Notes: generated by a model from the letters alone, not told the origin. A stretch of 50,903 bases of DNA from Acetobacter lovaniensis (GCF_014207635.1 NZ_JACHIE010000019.1:1-50903), one strand, 5' to 3'; positions 7,924-14,950 are shown, counted from the stretch's first letter. Numbers and translations: made by a program.

Positions 7924-8328
7924 ATGGCAGCAATCCTATTACCCATACTGGAAAAGTTTGGAAAATGGGTTGTTGTCATTGGTGTGATTGTCGGCCTCTT
8001 TTTATGGGGCCGACACTACCAGCTTGATAGCAGACTAAAAGAAACCCAACTGGCCCAATCCCAACAGACTATCACACGGATGAAGTCTGATTACGCGAAA
8101 TATCAAGAGCAACAAACAGCACTCTTGAAGCAGGAGCAATCACGTCAAGCCAAAACCATCATGATCATCAAGAGTATCGCCAATGCAAAAGAAACAAATT
8201 CATGCGCTTCTAGTCCTGCCATTAGGAATGTTCTTAACGGGTTGCGCGACCACAATTCCACAGCAAGCCCCACTGACAATTCCCTCAAACATGCTTCTCT
8301 GTCAGGCAGCTCCACAAGTACCAGATGA
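7924..8328 (+). CDS. Rz: Rz-like inner-membrane spanin
   Basis: A 134-aa product with an N-terminal membrane anchor (WVVVIGVIVGLFLWG, about 15-29) and a long periplasmic coiled coil rich in Gln, Lys and Glu (about 35-85). It ends with CASSPAIRNVLNGLR, like the Cys-x-x-PxxxxxxLR segment near the end of Rz proteins. Rz and Rz1 fuse the inner and outer membranes at lysis. The partner Rz1 starts inside this gene in the +1 frame, the classic nested arrangement, which is strong support for the assignment. Confidence 0.85.
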   Translation: MAAILLPILEKFGKWVVVIGVIVGLFLWGRHYQLDSRLKETQLAQSQQTITRMKSDYAKYQEQQTALLKQEQSRQAKTIMIIKSIANAKETNSCASSPAIRNVLNGLRDHNSTASPTDNSLKHASLSGSSTSTR

Positions 8329-8446
8329 TCCCACGGATAAAGACCTGGCCTATTACATTCTCGATTTAAGTAATGCCGGTGATGACTGCCGGGACAAGCT
8401 AAAAGCCATTAAAAACATTGAGGAACCAACAAATGGAAAGAAATGA
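8183..8446 (+). CDS. Rz1: Rz1-like outer-membrane spanin lipoprotein
   Basis: An 87-aa product starting inside Rz in a different frame. The signal peptide ends in the lipobox LTGC (lipid-bearing Cys about 21), followed by a Pro-rich stretch (TIPQQAPLTIP) as in Rz1 proteins. The C-terminal part DLAYYILDLSNAGDDCRDKL is of the type seen in larger Rz1 relatives. Its end overlaps the start of the following gene. It acts with Rz in the last step of lysis. Confidence 0.85.
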   Translation: MQKKQIHALLVLPLGMFLTGCATTIPQQAPLTIPSNMLLCQAAPQVPDDPTDKDLAYYILDLSNAGDDCRDKLKAIKNIEEPTNGKK

Positions 8447-8801
8447 CCTCGCAACAGAGATAGGTAAGCTCGTATTAGAGCAACTCGATAACGAGCATCA
8501 CGCCAATAGCCTGAACAATGACATTCTCCGTGACCACTATGAAGCATGTCACTCCGAGACATCCCTGAATATCGTCAGTGATCCGTGGCGATACCTTGCT
8601 GAAAAGCACAACGATTTAGTTGATGAGATGAGGGTACATAGCAGCAAAGCCACTTTGAAAAATGAGGTTATTGAAGAGAAGCTGGCAGACCTGAAAGCCG
8701 CCTATGAAGAGCATATTTTAACTGGTGATGATCTCTTCATGCTGGTCATCAAGCATAAATCGCCATGTGAAAATCGAAGAGGTGTTAGATGGCCGATATA
8801 A
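8433..8801 (+). CDS. Hypothetical prophage protein, 122 aa
   Basis: Starts MERNDLATEIGKLVLEQL; this ATG is chosen because GAGGA (8420-8424) precedes it. It overlaps Rz1 by 14 bases and the gp46-like gene by 13 bases, so it is probably co-translated. It is acidic, mostly helical and soluble, with several histidines early on and two cysteines. No family is recognised. It is not an endolysin by any motif I can see. Confidence 0.55.
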   Translation: MERNDLATEIGKLVLEQLDNEHHANSLNNDILRDHYEACHSETSLNIVSDPWRYLAEKHNDLVDEMRVHSSKATLKNEVIEEKLADLKAAYEEHILTGDDLFMLVIKHKSPCENRRGVRWPI

Positions 8802-9253
8802 GAATGACCTACGACAATCAACAGCAGAGGGCTGATATCGACCTTGAAAGCCTCTTGGGAACGAACATCACTGTTGATGTCCAGACAGGTTACGACCTCT
8901 CAACTGCCTGCATGATATCCCTGATGACTGATCGAGTAGCTGACTCAGACTGGACACTGAGCATTGACCAGAGGGGCTGGTGGGCTGATGCCTATAGAGA
9001 GCAACCAATCGGTTCTCGTATCTGGCAACTTGAACTGCTCTCGGTCAGCGATCCCTCAGAATACCTTATCAGAACAAAAGCCTATTGCGAAGAAGCCCTA
9101 CAATGGCTTGTCGATGATGGTATCGCTCAGTCGGTATCTGCAAGTGCCTATTTCACGGATACCACGAAGAGAAACATTGGCGCGGACATCACTGTCACGA
9201 AGTCCAATGGCCTAACTGAGCAGTTCTCTTATGTATGGGATCAGAGCTTATAA
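8789..9253 (+). CDS. Mu gp46-like baseplate protein
   Basis: A 154-aa product matching the GP46 family along its length: ISLMTDRVADSDW near residues 43-55 (family: vSLftDrRA), the RGWWADAY block (about 62-69), IGSRIWQLE (about 74-82), YCEEALQWLVDDGIAQSV (about 98-115), and a final TEQFSYVWD strand. gp46 is a wedge-type component of Mu-like contractile-tail baseplates. In Mu it lies next to gp45 and gp47. Here it sits after lysis genes, on the opposite strand from the gpN/tape-measure block, so the tail module is rearranged. Confidence 0.8.
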   Translation: MADIRMTYDNQQQRADIDLESLLGTNITVDVQTGYDLSTACMISLMTDRVADSDWTLSIDQRGWWADAYREQPIGSRIWQLELLSVSDPSEYLIRTKAYCEEALQWLVDDGIAQSVSASAYFTDTTKRNIGADITVTKSNGLTEQFSYVWDQSL

Positions 9254-9295
9254 GAGCCTTTATATTTCATATAAACAATGAGCTGCGCGATAAAA

Positions 9296-9688
9296 AAGTG
9301 TAAAAAAATTAGATTATTTAAACTTTTCTATTTTTATATTAATTTTTTTCACTTCCCATAAATTAAAACATACAAACGAAACAAAGATTCATATTTCCCA
9401 AACTCTCATTTTTTTTACACTTCGACCATATAGACAATCACAAGTGTAAAAAAAGCTGAATATTTAACAATTATTATTTTTGGATTATTCGAAATCAGTT
9501 TTAATAAAAGCAAATTATATAAACAGAGTTTATTTTGAAACCCACAAAAATAATATTTTTTTACACTTCAATCAGGTCTTGGGCTGAATTTTTGACTAAC
9601 ATTCCACACGTCAGGGAAACAACGGGTGTGAAGTGTGAAAAATTACGATTTTTTACAGACAGTTGAAGCATAGTGAGTGTAAAATATT
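9296..9688. repeat. Cluster of GAAGTGTAAAAAAA repeats in both orientations
   Basis: The gap 9254-9708 is very AT-rich and has no gene. Repeat units: 9296-9308 (+), 9343-9355 (-, lacking TA), 9409-9423 (-), 9442-9454 (+), 9556-9569 (-), 9630-9642 (+, variant) and 9675-9688 (+, variant). The core is (G/C)AAGTGTAAAAAAA. Two degraded copies occur past the next gene at 10301-10313 and 10318-10330. They could be repressor operators, replication-type iterons or target sites of the adjacent GIY-YIG protein. Confidence 0.75.
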
Positions 9689-9708
9689 GAATATTAGGAG
9701 ATATTTCG

Positions 9709-10302
9709 ATGGCTTACGTGATAACAAATTTAATAGATGGCTCATTATTTTTTGGATTTGATTCCAAGGAATTAATGGATAGAGCCAAAATACATGATGA
9801 GCTTGGAACGGATATTAGGAAATACGGTATTGAAAACTTTGAATACCAAACGCTAGAAGAGCCATTATCCTTGGTCGAGGCAAAGCGCCTCTTCAAAAGC
9901 GGCACTTATGGTAATGTTCCCAATTATATGGGCTGGACTGCTGACCCATATATTCGGTCAGTTACAGCAACACGAACTGGCAACAAAATTCACATTCGCA
10001 TTGATACGAATGGCGTTGAATACGCTCAGTTAAGCGGAACTCTTTCTGGCGATAAAGTGCGCTGGTTCAAGGAATACAACCGACCCAATAGACAAGGCAC
10101 ATCAACACGCAAATTCCGTGAAATGCTGCGTGATAGTAACCCCGAGGAAATTGCACTGATAGTGAATGGCCGCTGGCATAAGAAAACAATCGAATTACCC
10201 CATGATATTGGGGTAACAATCAAAGGTGACGATTTAACATTTTATTTTGGGGATGATGTTTTCTATCTTAGGAAAATTAAAGAAGACTCTTGGGCATCAT
10301 AA
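9709..10302 (+). CDS. GIY-YIG-like nuclease domain protein, degenerate
   Basis: A 197-aa product; AGGAG lies upstream of ATG 9709. Residues 2-65 follow the GIY-YIG layout: AYVITNLIDGSLFFGFDS in place of (G)IYxITNxxNGKxYIGqT, then DIRKYGIENFEYQTLEE, which is nearly the consensus of GIY-YIG homing enzymes, then VEAKRLF. The YIG motif reads FFG, so one usual tyrosine is missing and activity is uncertain. Residues 80-197 are beta-rich and unrecognised, perhaps a DNA-binding or regulatory part. The gene is flanked on both sides by the GAAGTGTAAA repeats. Confidence 0.55.
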   Translation: MAYVITNLIDGSLFFGFDSKELMDRAKIHDELGTDIRKYGIENFEYQTLEEPLSLVEAKRLFKSGTYGNVPNYMGWTADPYIRSVTATRTGNKIHIRIDTNGVEYAQLSGTLSGDKVRWFKEYNRPNRQGTSTRKFREMLRDSNPEEIALIVNGRWHKKTIELPHDIGVTIKGDDLTFYFGDDVFYLRKIKEDSWAS

Positions 10303-10514
10303 AATTACACTTTGATCTTTTGTTACACTGACCGTTGGTGAGGCATTACCGATACATCATTGCTGGCATTGGATTCCAATACCTAGGCAATTACGATTCG
10401 TAGTTTTGGCTTGCACTTCTAATCACAGGGGTCAACCGTGAGAGGGCGATTATGGATAATTTGTAATAATTTAATGCATTCACAAATAGCCTTATTTTGT
10501 TTATATACAGGGAC

Positions 10515-10660
10515 AGAGACGAGGGCAAGCCCCTCGCTCAGGTGGTCTTTGACAATAGGATACGGAAGGCAGAGCGAAAGCTCTTTTGCGTGGAAATGGC
10601 TACTCGCAAGGGTTTCAGGTTCGTTTCCTGATCACGCATCCAAGACGTGACCACGTCTTG
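10515..10660 (+). ncRNA. Candidate structured leader or small RNA
   Basis: The gene-free stretch 10303-10701 ends with a run of hairpins downstream of a possible -10 box (TATATA near 10502-10507). They are CGAGGG/CCCTCG (about 10519-10535), AGAGC-GAAA-GCTCT with a GNRA loop (about 10571-10584), TTGCG/CGCAA (about 10585-10608) and TCAGG-TTCGTTT-CCTGA (about 10615-10631), with GGATACG/CGCATCC able to close the last three. The layout is tRNA-like but lacks a proper anticodon loop, D-loop GG and CCA. It could be a 5' leader of the next gene, a free RNA, or a relic. Confidence 0.35.
10641..10660. promoter_or_regulatory. 9-bp palindrome before the unknown-dpdA pair
   Basis: CAAGACGTG and CACGTCTTG are exact inverted copies separated by AC. 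No T-run follows, so a protein operator or a leader hairpin is likelier than a terminator. A second short palindrome, TTGGAAAATTCCAA (10689-10702), overlaps the start codon of the next gene. Confidence 0.45.
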
Positions 10661-10701
10661 CCTCGGTGTAATTTCATGCCGTTGATATTTGGAAAATTCC
10701 A

Positions 10702-11511
10702 ATGTCTGACAAGGCAAATTCAACTTCCGTGTCCTCAAATCAAGATCGTTTGCTGGAAATTTCCAGCAATAATGAAGTCGAAGATACGCTCTTCGATTTT
10801 CAACAATCGTTTGCCCTTAGCGTTACGGCCATTAAAGAACTGGCCAACACACAGTATATACGGGCAGCGACAGAGCTTCGCGGGATCAAACGCCAGTTGG
10901 TAGCTGGTATCGTGATTGCGTATGAATACGCCTGTGAAAACAATCTCGATCTCGTGAAAAACGTGATCGAGGAAAGCCGCAAAGAGAGTGGTTATCCGAG
11001 CGGAAACCTTGGTGTCAAACACGGAGATTTCTCGCTTTTCGCAAGAGCTTGCTTAGGCAAGGGAGTGGCGGACTTTAACAAGAACAACCCGCCCGCAATC
11101 ACTCAACTGGTGGACGATGCCTATGCGGTATGGAAAGCCAGTGAAGACCGTAGTCTGCTGACATTCGGGAATGAATCGAAGCTCGCGGAGATAATCCGCG
11201 AAAAAACCTACGCGTTCTTCCACAAGAAGCTCGACAATCACTCACAAACGTCTGTGAGTGATACTAATGTTGTCAAGTTGAGCGCAGGGTTGAAAGACCT
11301 AACGGCGAATGCTGCCTTGATAGGGCGGGAAGTGGCTCTGCCAAACACTGACCTGATGGGTGAGGATAATGAGGTAATTCTCGTTACCAAAAACGGTGTT
11401 TGCCGTGTTGTGTTCGACCCCAACGCTGGGGCGGGTAAGATTGTGAAAGCAGCGACCTTTGAGGGGAAGCTGATGGATCAGTTGAACAGCGTTCTGGCAG
11501 GTCTGAACTAA
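10702..11511 (+). CDS. Hypothetical protein coupled to DpdA-like gene, 269 aa
   Basis: Starts MSDKANSTSVSSNQDRLL with GGAA ahead of the ATG. Residues 30-110 look helical (FALSVTAIKELANTQYIRAA) and residues 195-260 beta-rich (VILVTKNGVCRVVFDPNAG). There is no signal peptide, membrane span or nuclease motif, and I do not recognise a family. Its stop shares a base with the start of the DpdA-like gene (TAATG), so the two proteins are probably made together and may work together, for example as a specificity, partner or regulatory subunit. That role is inference from coupling alone. Confidence 0.6.
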   Translation: MSDKANSTSVSSNQDRLLEISSNNEVEDTLFDFQQSFALSVTAIKELANTQYIRAATELRGIKRQLVAGIVIAYEYACENNLDLVKNVIEESRKESGYPSGNLGVKHGDFSLFARACLGKGVADFNKNNPPAITQLVDDAYAVWKASEDRSLLTFGNESKLAEIIREKTYAFFHKKLDNHSQTSVSDTNVVKLSAGLKDLTANAALIGREVALPNTDLMGEDNEVILVTKNGVCRVVFDPNAGAGKIVKAATFEGKLMDQLNSVLAGLN

Positions 11512-12746
11512 TGGCGCCTCTTTCTCAGCGTCAGACGGCGGGGGCGATATTCGCCCCGGCTGTTCAGCCCATTTTCAGCTCCAATGTCTGTAAAAACCAA
11601 CACAGATTTAGGAGTTTTGGTGATACGGGCATTCAAGTTAAAGACCTTAACTTTCTCCAAGCGGGAAAGGTCTTTAATCTTGATGTCTTTCTTACCTCCG
11701 CTCACGTTTATCGTGACGTAAAGGGGGTGGATATCACCCACACAAGAAGACCTGATCAGGTTCATATTGTTGATAGCGGGGGATACTCGGTAATCAACAG
11801 CACGATCAAAGCCGATCAGGAATTCGCCCGCAAAATGTGGGAGTATCAGGTCAAGCACGCTGATGTTGCGCTGACGCTTGATGTTCCATTGGGCACCATT
11901 GAGGCAGGAAAAAATCCTCACTACAGGACGTTCCATGATTGCCTAGATGAAACGGTAAACCTGCTTACACTCTATAGTGAGTGGAATGGCAGCCTCGGGC
12001 TAGGTCAGAATATCCGTTGGCTAAACATCATTCAGGGGAGGAACCTTTACGAAAGTCAGGTTTGGTATGACAGGGTGAAAGGGTTCAACTTTGAGGGGTG
12101 GTCCTTTGCTGGTAAGTCCCGAAAAGACATGTCAACAGTAGTCAGTCGGCTATTTGACATGAGGAGGGATGGCCTCATTCGGAAAGATACGTGGTTTCAT
12201 TTCCTTGGCCTAGGCAGTTTGAAAGCCTACGTGGCTTTAACGGCCATAAGAGACGGGTTGCGCCAATTGTTAAACTCGGAGGAAATTCAGGTTTCCTTTG
12301 ATAGTGCGTATCCGTTTAACTCGGTCTCGTTGAGCCGCCAGTATTATCAAATTGACGATTGGCGGCCTGACACTTACGGATTTTCTCTACATGAAATTCC
12401 GCATGGCTTATGGGCCTTGGGAAACCAAGACTATACGGGGATCAAAGGGCCGGTATTACCCTTTATGACGTGGGATGCTCTCGCATATGACCTGAGAGGG
12501 GCTTCTGCGGGTAGGCGAATGGAGTTGGGTGGTTTGAAAAATAATCTCCTTTTCCAAAACCACAATGTTTGGAGTCTTGTGACCGCAATGGCCAATGCGG
12601 GTGATCAACTCAAGATTCCTCGTAAGGATAGGACTTTGCCAGCACTATTTTCTGACATCTATGATGTCATATTCGATGTGGTGTCTTCTGGCAGTTCGCA
12701 CAAACTTGCTAGTAATTTTCATAATCTGGCAGCGATCATCATATGA
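11511..12746 (+). CDS. dpdA: DpdA-like DNA-guanine transglycosylase (TGT superfamily)
   Basis: A 411-aa product with the tRNA-guanine transglycosylase motifs in order: HIVDSGGYSV with D88 (TGT: DSGGFQ), LTLDVPLG with D124 (TGT: FDECxP), WLNIIQGRN (about 170-178; TGT: GIVQGG), GWSFAGKS (about 196-203; TGT: GGLxVGE), FHFLGLGS (TGT: YLMGVG) and VSFDSAYPFNS with D264, the likely nucleophile (TGT: FDCVxPTR). The C-x-C-x2-C zinc site of ordinary TGT is absent. In phages DpdA swaps guanine in DNA for 7-deazaguanines, which protects against restriction. No preQ0 synthesis genes are in the window, so precursor may come from the host. It could alternatively act on RNA. Confidence 0.75.
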   Translation: MAPLSQRQTAGAIFAPAVQPIFSSNVCKNQHRFRSFGDTGIQVKDLNFLQAGKVFNLDVFLTSAHVYRDVKGVDITHTRRPDQVHIVDSGGYSVINSTIKADQEFARKMWEYQVKHADVALTLDVPLGTIEAGKNPHYRTFHDCLDETVNLLTLYSEWNGSLGLGQNIRWLNIIQGRNLYESQVWYDRVKGFNFEGWSFAGKSRKDMSTVVSRLFDMRRDGLIRKDTWFHFLGLGSLKAYVALTAIRDGLRQLLNSEEIQVSFDSAYPFNSVSLSRQYYQIDDWRPDTYGFSLHEIPHGLWALGNQDYTGIKGPVLPFMTWDALAYDLRGASAGRRMELGGLKNNLLFQNHNVWSLVTAMANAGDQLKIPRKDRTLPALFSDIYDVIFDVVSSGSSHKLASNFHNLAAIII

Positions 12747-12748
12747 TC

Positions 12749-12775
12749 AAAGGGGGCTTTGGCCCCCTTTTTTAT
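12749..12775. terminator. Bidirectional terminator between dpdA-like and 80-aa genes
   Basis: AAAGGGGGC (12749-12757) pairs with GCCCCCTTT (12762-12770) around a TTTG loop, with a T-run after it on the plus strand and an A-run before it that serves the minus strand. It lies between two convergent genes. Confidence 0.85.
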
Positions 12776-13014
12776 TTCTCATGTGGCTCAACCTCAACGA
12801 ATGGAGCCAACACTCTCATTCGATCCATTAACTCGTCTCGTGTAGCTTGTTTGATGTTCTCACGGTTGTAAAAAAGGCTTTTGCCATCTGTTTCTACACA
12901 AATATCATCATCGACCTCTCTAGGTTTCAACTGCGTCACTAACTTACCTATTTCCGGCTCATCAAATAAAAACATAACTCTTGCCTGGACTATCAATTTA
13001 ATAACCGGGTCCAT
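12772..13014 (-). CDS. Small hypothetical prophage protein, 80 aa
   Basis: Start at ATG 13014, chosen because CGGAG lies 7 bases upstream; a TTG 15 bases earlier is possible. The protein is acidic, with KLIVQARVMFLFDEPEIG at the front and a helical end (ATRDELMDRMRVLAPF). No family is recognised. It converges on the dpdA-like gene across a shared terminator. Confidence 0.5.
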   Translation of the reverse strand: MDPVIKLIVQARVMFLFDEPEIGKLVTQLKPREVDDDICVETDGKSLFYNRENIKQATRDELMDRMRVLAPFVEVEPHEK

Positions 13015-13141
13015 CTCGAAACTCCGCAAATACCCTTAGAGTCCTCTACAGAGCTTCTGAGCCTTTGCACGCTACATTGGAGCAAAAACACCTTAGCCCT
13101 TACGAGCGGGGCTTATAGGGCATTACTGATATTATTGGGTG

Positions 13142-13170
13142 TTGACAGCCCTTTGCTGCTTGGGTAAGAG
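13142..13170 (+). promoter_or_regulatory. Probable promoter of the prophage tRNA-Thr gene
   Basis: TTGACA (13142-13147) is a perfect -35 box; 17 bases later is a weak -10 box, TAAGAG (13165-13170), and the tRNA begins 10 bases after that. The tRNA therefore seems to have its own promoter and to be independent of phage lytic transcription. Confidence 0.55.
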
Positions 13171-13180
13171 CGCAGGCAAT

Positions 13181-13477
13181 GCTGGTTTAGCTCAGTTGGT
13201 AGAGCAACCGCCTTGAATTACGAGTGCCTAAGGGGAAACCCTTGGAGTAGAACGAGCCAAATTCGGTGAAGGCTTAGGGAGTAATCCCATGCTAATACCG
13301 AGCGAAGCCTAGGAAACTAGGAACGTGTAGAGACTAGACGGTTCGCACCTAACGGCTTCGGCTTATGGTGAAGGTATAGTCCAGACCACGAACGGGCAAC
13401 CCACGTTGCCCGGCGGCGAAAGTCGAAGTGGGAAGGTAAGCGGTAGGTCGTGAGTTCGAGTCCCACAACCAGCACCA
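13181..13477 (+). tRNA. tRNA-Thr(UGU) interrupted by a group I intron
   Basis: Exon 1 is 13181-13214, exon 2 is 13436-13477; joined they give a 76-base tRNA with encoded CCA. Acceptor GCTGGTT pairs with AACCAGC, D-stem GCTC/GAGC, anticodon stem ACCGC/GCGGT, loop CTTGTAA with anticodon TGT (34-36). The T-stem GTGAG/CCCAC has one A52-C62 mismatch. The intron lies between U34 and G35. The anticodon arm is identical, as far as it can be compared, to the broken host tRNA-Thr at 14951-14987, while the acceptor stem differs, so this is a separate phage-borne gene rather than the displaced host half. It probably supplies the UGU acceptor the host lost. Confidence 0.92.
13215..13435 (+). ncRNA. Group I intron, IC3-like, in tRNA-Thr anticodon loop
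   Basis: A 221-base intron without an open frame. It shares long blocks with the Azoarcus tRNA-Ile intron as I remember it: GTGTAGAGACTAGACGG (13325-13341) and GGTATAGTCC (13373-13382), which pair GACTA/TAGTC as P7, and CCAAATTCGG for the P4-P6 region. P1 is short: exon C32-U33-U34 against GAG (13222-13224), with U34-G as the splice-site wobble. P2 is CTAAGGG-GAAA-CCCTTGG (13228-13245). A P9-type hairpin is CGGGCAAC/GTTGCCCG (13393-13412). The last base is G, as required. It should self-splice. Confidence 0.92.
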
Positions 13478-13483
13478 TGTGAC

Positions 13484-13502
13484 CCCGGCCTTTATGGCCG
13501 GG
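13484..13502. terminator. Hairpin between tRNA and integrase gene
   Basis: CCCGGCC (13484-13490) pairs with GGCCGGG (13496-13502) around TTTAT. There is no T-run on either side, so termination may be weak. It lies between the convergent tRNA and integrase genes. Confidence 0.5.
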
Positions 13503-13510
13503 CTACACAC

Positions 13511-14824
13511 TCAATCATCATTACTAATTCTAACTGCCAGTTCGGAAGCGTACATCTTCCATTCAGGTTGTAGCTGTTCTGCGAGTTGTTCTGACGTGGC
13601 ATCCACGTAAAATTCTTGGAGCATTTTGGGGCTCGTGCCCATATTATGAGCCAAAGCGTAAAATGGTACCTTGGCTATAATCATCTGTGTGGCGAAGAAG
13701 TGCCGTAGAGAATAAGCGGAACGCTTTGCCCCTGTGTAGTCATATAAAAGACCTGCCTCTTCCAATAAGGCATCGAGTCCATTTCGGAATGATCTTTGAA
13801 CATTCCCTCTGCTGTTTATGAATGGCGACTCGGTAGGTAAGGGGTTTCTGCCAAGCTCTTCTCTGCACAAATCCCATAAGTGTTGGATTGACCAATAGAC
13901 CTCTGGCATCGGTACGATGGTTCTGTTTTTGTCCTTGCCGTGGACTTGTAAGCGAATCCGTTTCCCGCAAGCCAAACGGGCATCGTCACTGCTACTGTCG
14001 ATATTGGGTTTAAAATGAAGAATGTCTTTCCACAGAAGGTTTGCTGCTTCTGGTGGTCTCATGCCTGTGAAAGCCATTAACTCCACATAGGCACGTAGTC
14101 TTAGTCGATCTCTTCTGACGCGTGGGTGTAAGAACTCGTCGCCTAATGCTCTTCGAGTCGCTACGATATTAAGCCTTCCATATTCCTCCCATGTAAAACT
14201 CGGTCTGGGATTGGGCTTAATGGGTTGAGAGTTAACCTCAATGACCTCGCTTATAAAGCCTTCACGACGAAGCCATGTGAAGAAGGAACGTAAGGCCATG
14301 GCTTCATCAGCCTTAGTTGATCCACTCGGCGGTTTACGTGACCTTTGACTGACGGGTCTTGTTATCGTTTTACCATCACGAACATAAGGGATCGTCTGAA
14401 TGTCTCGACCCGGCCCCTCAGTCCAATAGACATTGCGCCAGTCCCAATATCTATCGACTTTGGTACTTGTTATATGTGTGACGCTTTCTTTCTCAAAAAA
14501 CTCACGAATATATCGGTTCGTGATGCCGTAGAGGTTCTTAAACTTCTTCTCGGATATTATGCCGTTTTCCATCTGCTTGCGTTGATAGCGAAGGTATGAA
14601 TCCAAGCATTCATTGAAGGACTTAGGCTTTGCCTTGATACCAAGTTTATCATTGTGGACAGCTTGCGCGTAGAATTCGAAGGCTAGTTTTGCGGCTTCTC
14701 GCTCATCTCTCGTGCCTAGCGATTTGATGATCTGGCCCTGGCCCCTTATTGAGAACCTTACCCAATAAGTTGTGCCTCTTTTGAAGAGGCGATAAGGCGT
14801 TACGCTATCGTAATACACCGCCAT
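13511..14824 (-). CDS. int: Tyrosine recombinase (prophage integrase)
   Basis: A 437-aa product. Residues 60-200 form the core-binding/SAM-like domain and about 210-420 the catalytic domain. Visible catalytic residues: R256 (TGMRPPEA), K297 (HGKDKN), R374 in YSLRHFFAT, H393 (LAHNMG) and the nucleophile Y406 (QEFYVD). The usual His of the H-x-x-R box is Tyr371 here, a tolerated substitution in some family members. It is next to the attachment site at 14951 and reads away from it. It integrates and excises the prophage at tRNA-Thr(UGU); the excision factor is not seen in the window. Confidence 0.92.
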   Translation of the reverse strand: MAVYYDSVTPYRLFKRGTTYWVRFSIRGQGQIIKSLGTRDEREAAKLAFEFYAQAVHNDKLGIKAKPKSFNECLDSYLRYQRKQMENGIISEKKFKNLYGITNRYIREFFEKESVTHITSTKVDRYWDWRNVYWTEGPGRDIQTIPYVRDGKTITRPVSQRSRKPPSGSTKADEAMALRSFFTWLRREGFISEVIEVNSQPIKPNPRPSFTWEEYGRLNIVATRRALGDEFLHPRVRRDRLRLRAYVELMAFTGMRPPEAANLLWKDILHFKPNIDSSSDDARLACGKRIRLQVHGKDKNRTIVPMPEVYWSIQHLWDLCREELGRNPLPTESPFINSRGNVQRSFRNGLDALLEEAGLLYDYTGAKRSAYSLRHFFATQMIIAKVPFYALAHNMGTSPKMLQEFYVDATSEQLAEQLQPEWKMYASELAVRISNDD

Positions 14825-14843
14825 GCTGTTGCTACCCCGTGCT

Positions 14844-14862
14844 GTATTAGCTTTGTATTAGC
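14844..14862. promoter_or_regulatory. Direct repeats upstream of int, candidate arm sites
   Basis: GTATTAGC occurs at 14844-14851 and 14855-14862, exactly 11 bases (one helical turn) apart. TGCTGT occurs three times close by (14824-14829, 14840-14845, 14867-14872). Between an integrase and its attachment site, such repeats are often arm-type sites for integrase or excisionase. They could also bind an int repressor. The rest of 14825-14950 shows nothing else. Confidence 0.4.
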
Positions 14863-14950
14863 GTAATGCTGTGTTCCGGGGAGGGCAACGTCTAATAATT
14901 TTCAGCAATAACAATGACTTATATCCAAAGTGGCACCGTAATTGTATAAG

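Noticed and set aside
9254..9708. A CRISPR array
   Set aside because: The repeats are short, in both orientations and unevenly spaced, without uniform spacers; no cas gene is present.
10560..10640. A true tRNA gene
   Set aside because: Arms can be drawn, but the central loop has 14 bases, there is no GG in the D-loop, the acceptor has a mismatch and CCA is absent. Kept only as a structured RNA candidate.
14932..14950. A second intron continuing the broken host tRNA half
   Set aside because: The arm sequence AATTACGGTGCC resembles the start of the real intron (AATTACGAGTGCC), but none of the P3, P7 or P8 blocks follow, so it is probably chance or a relic.
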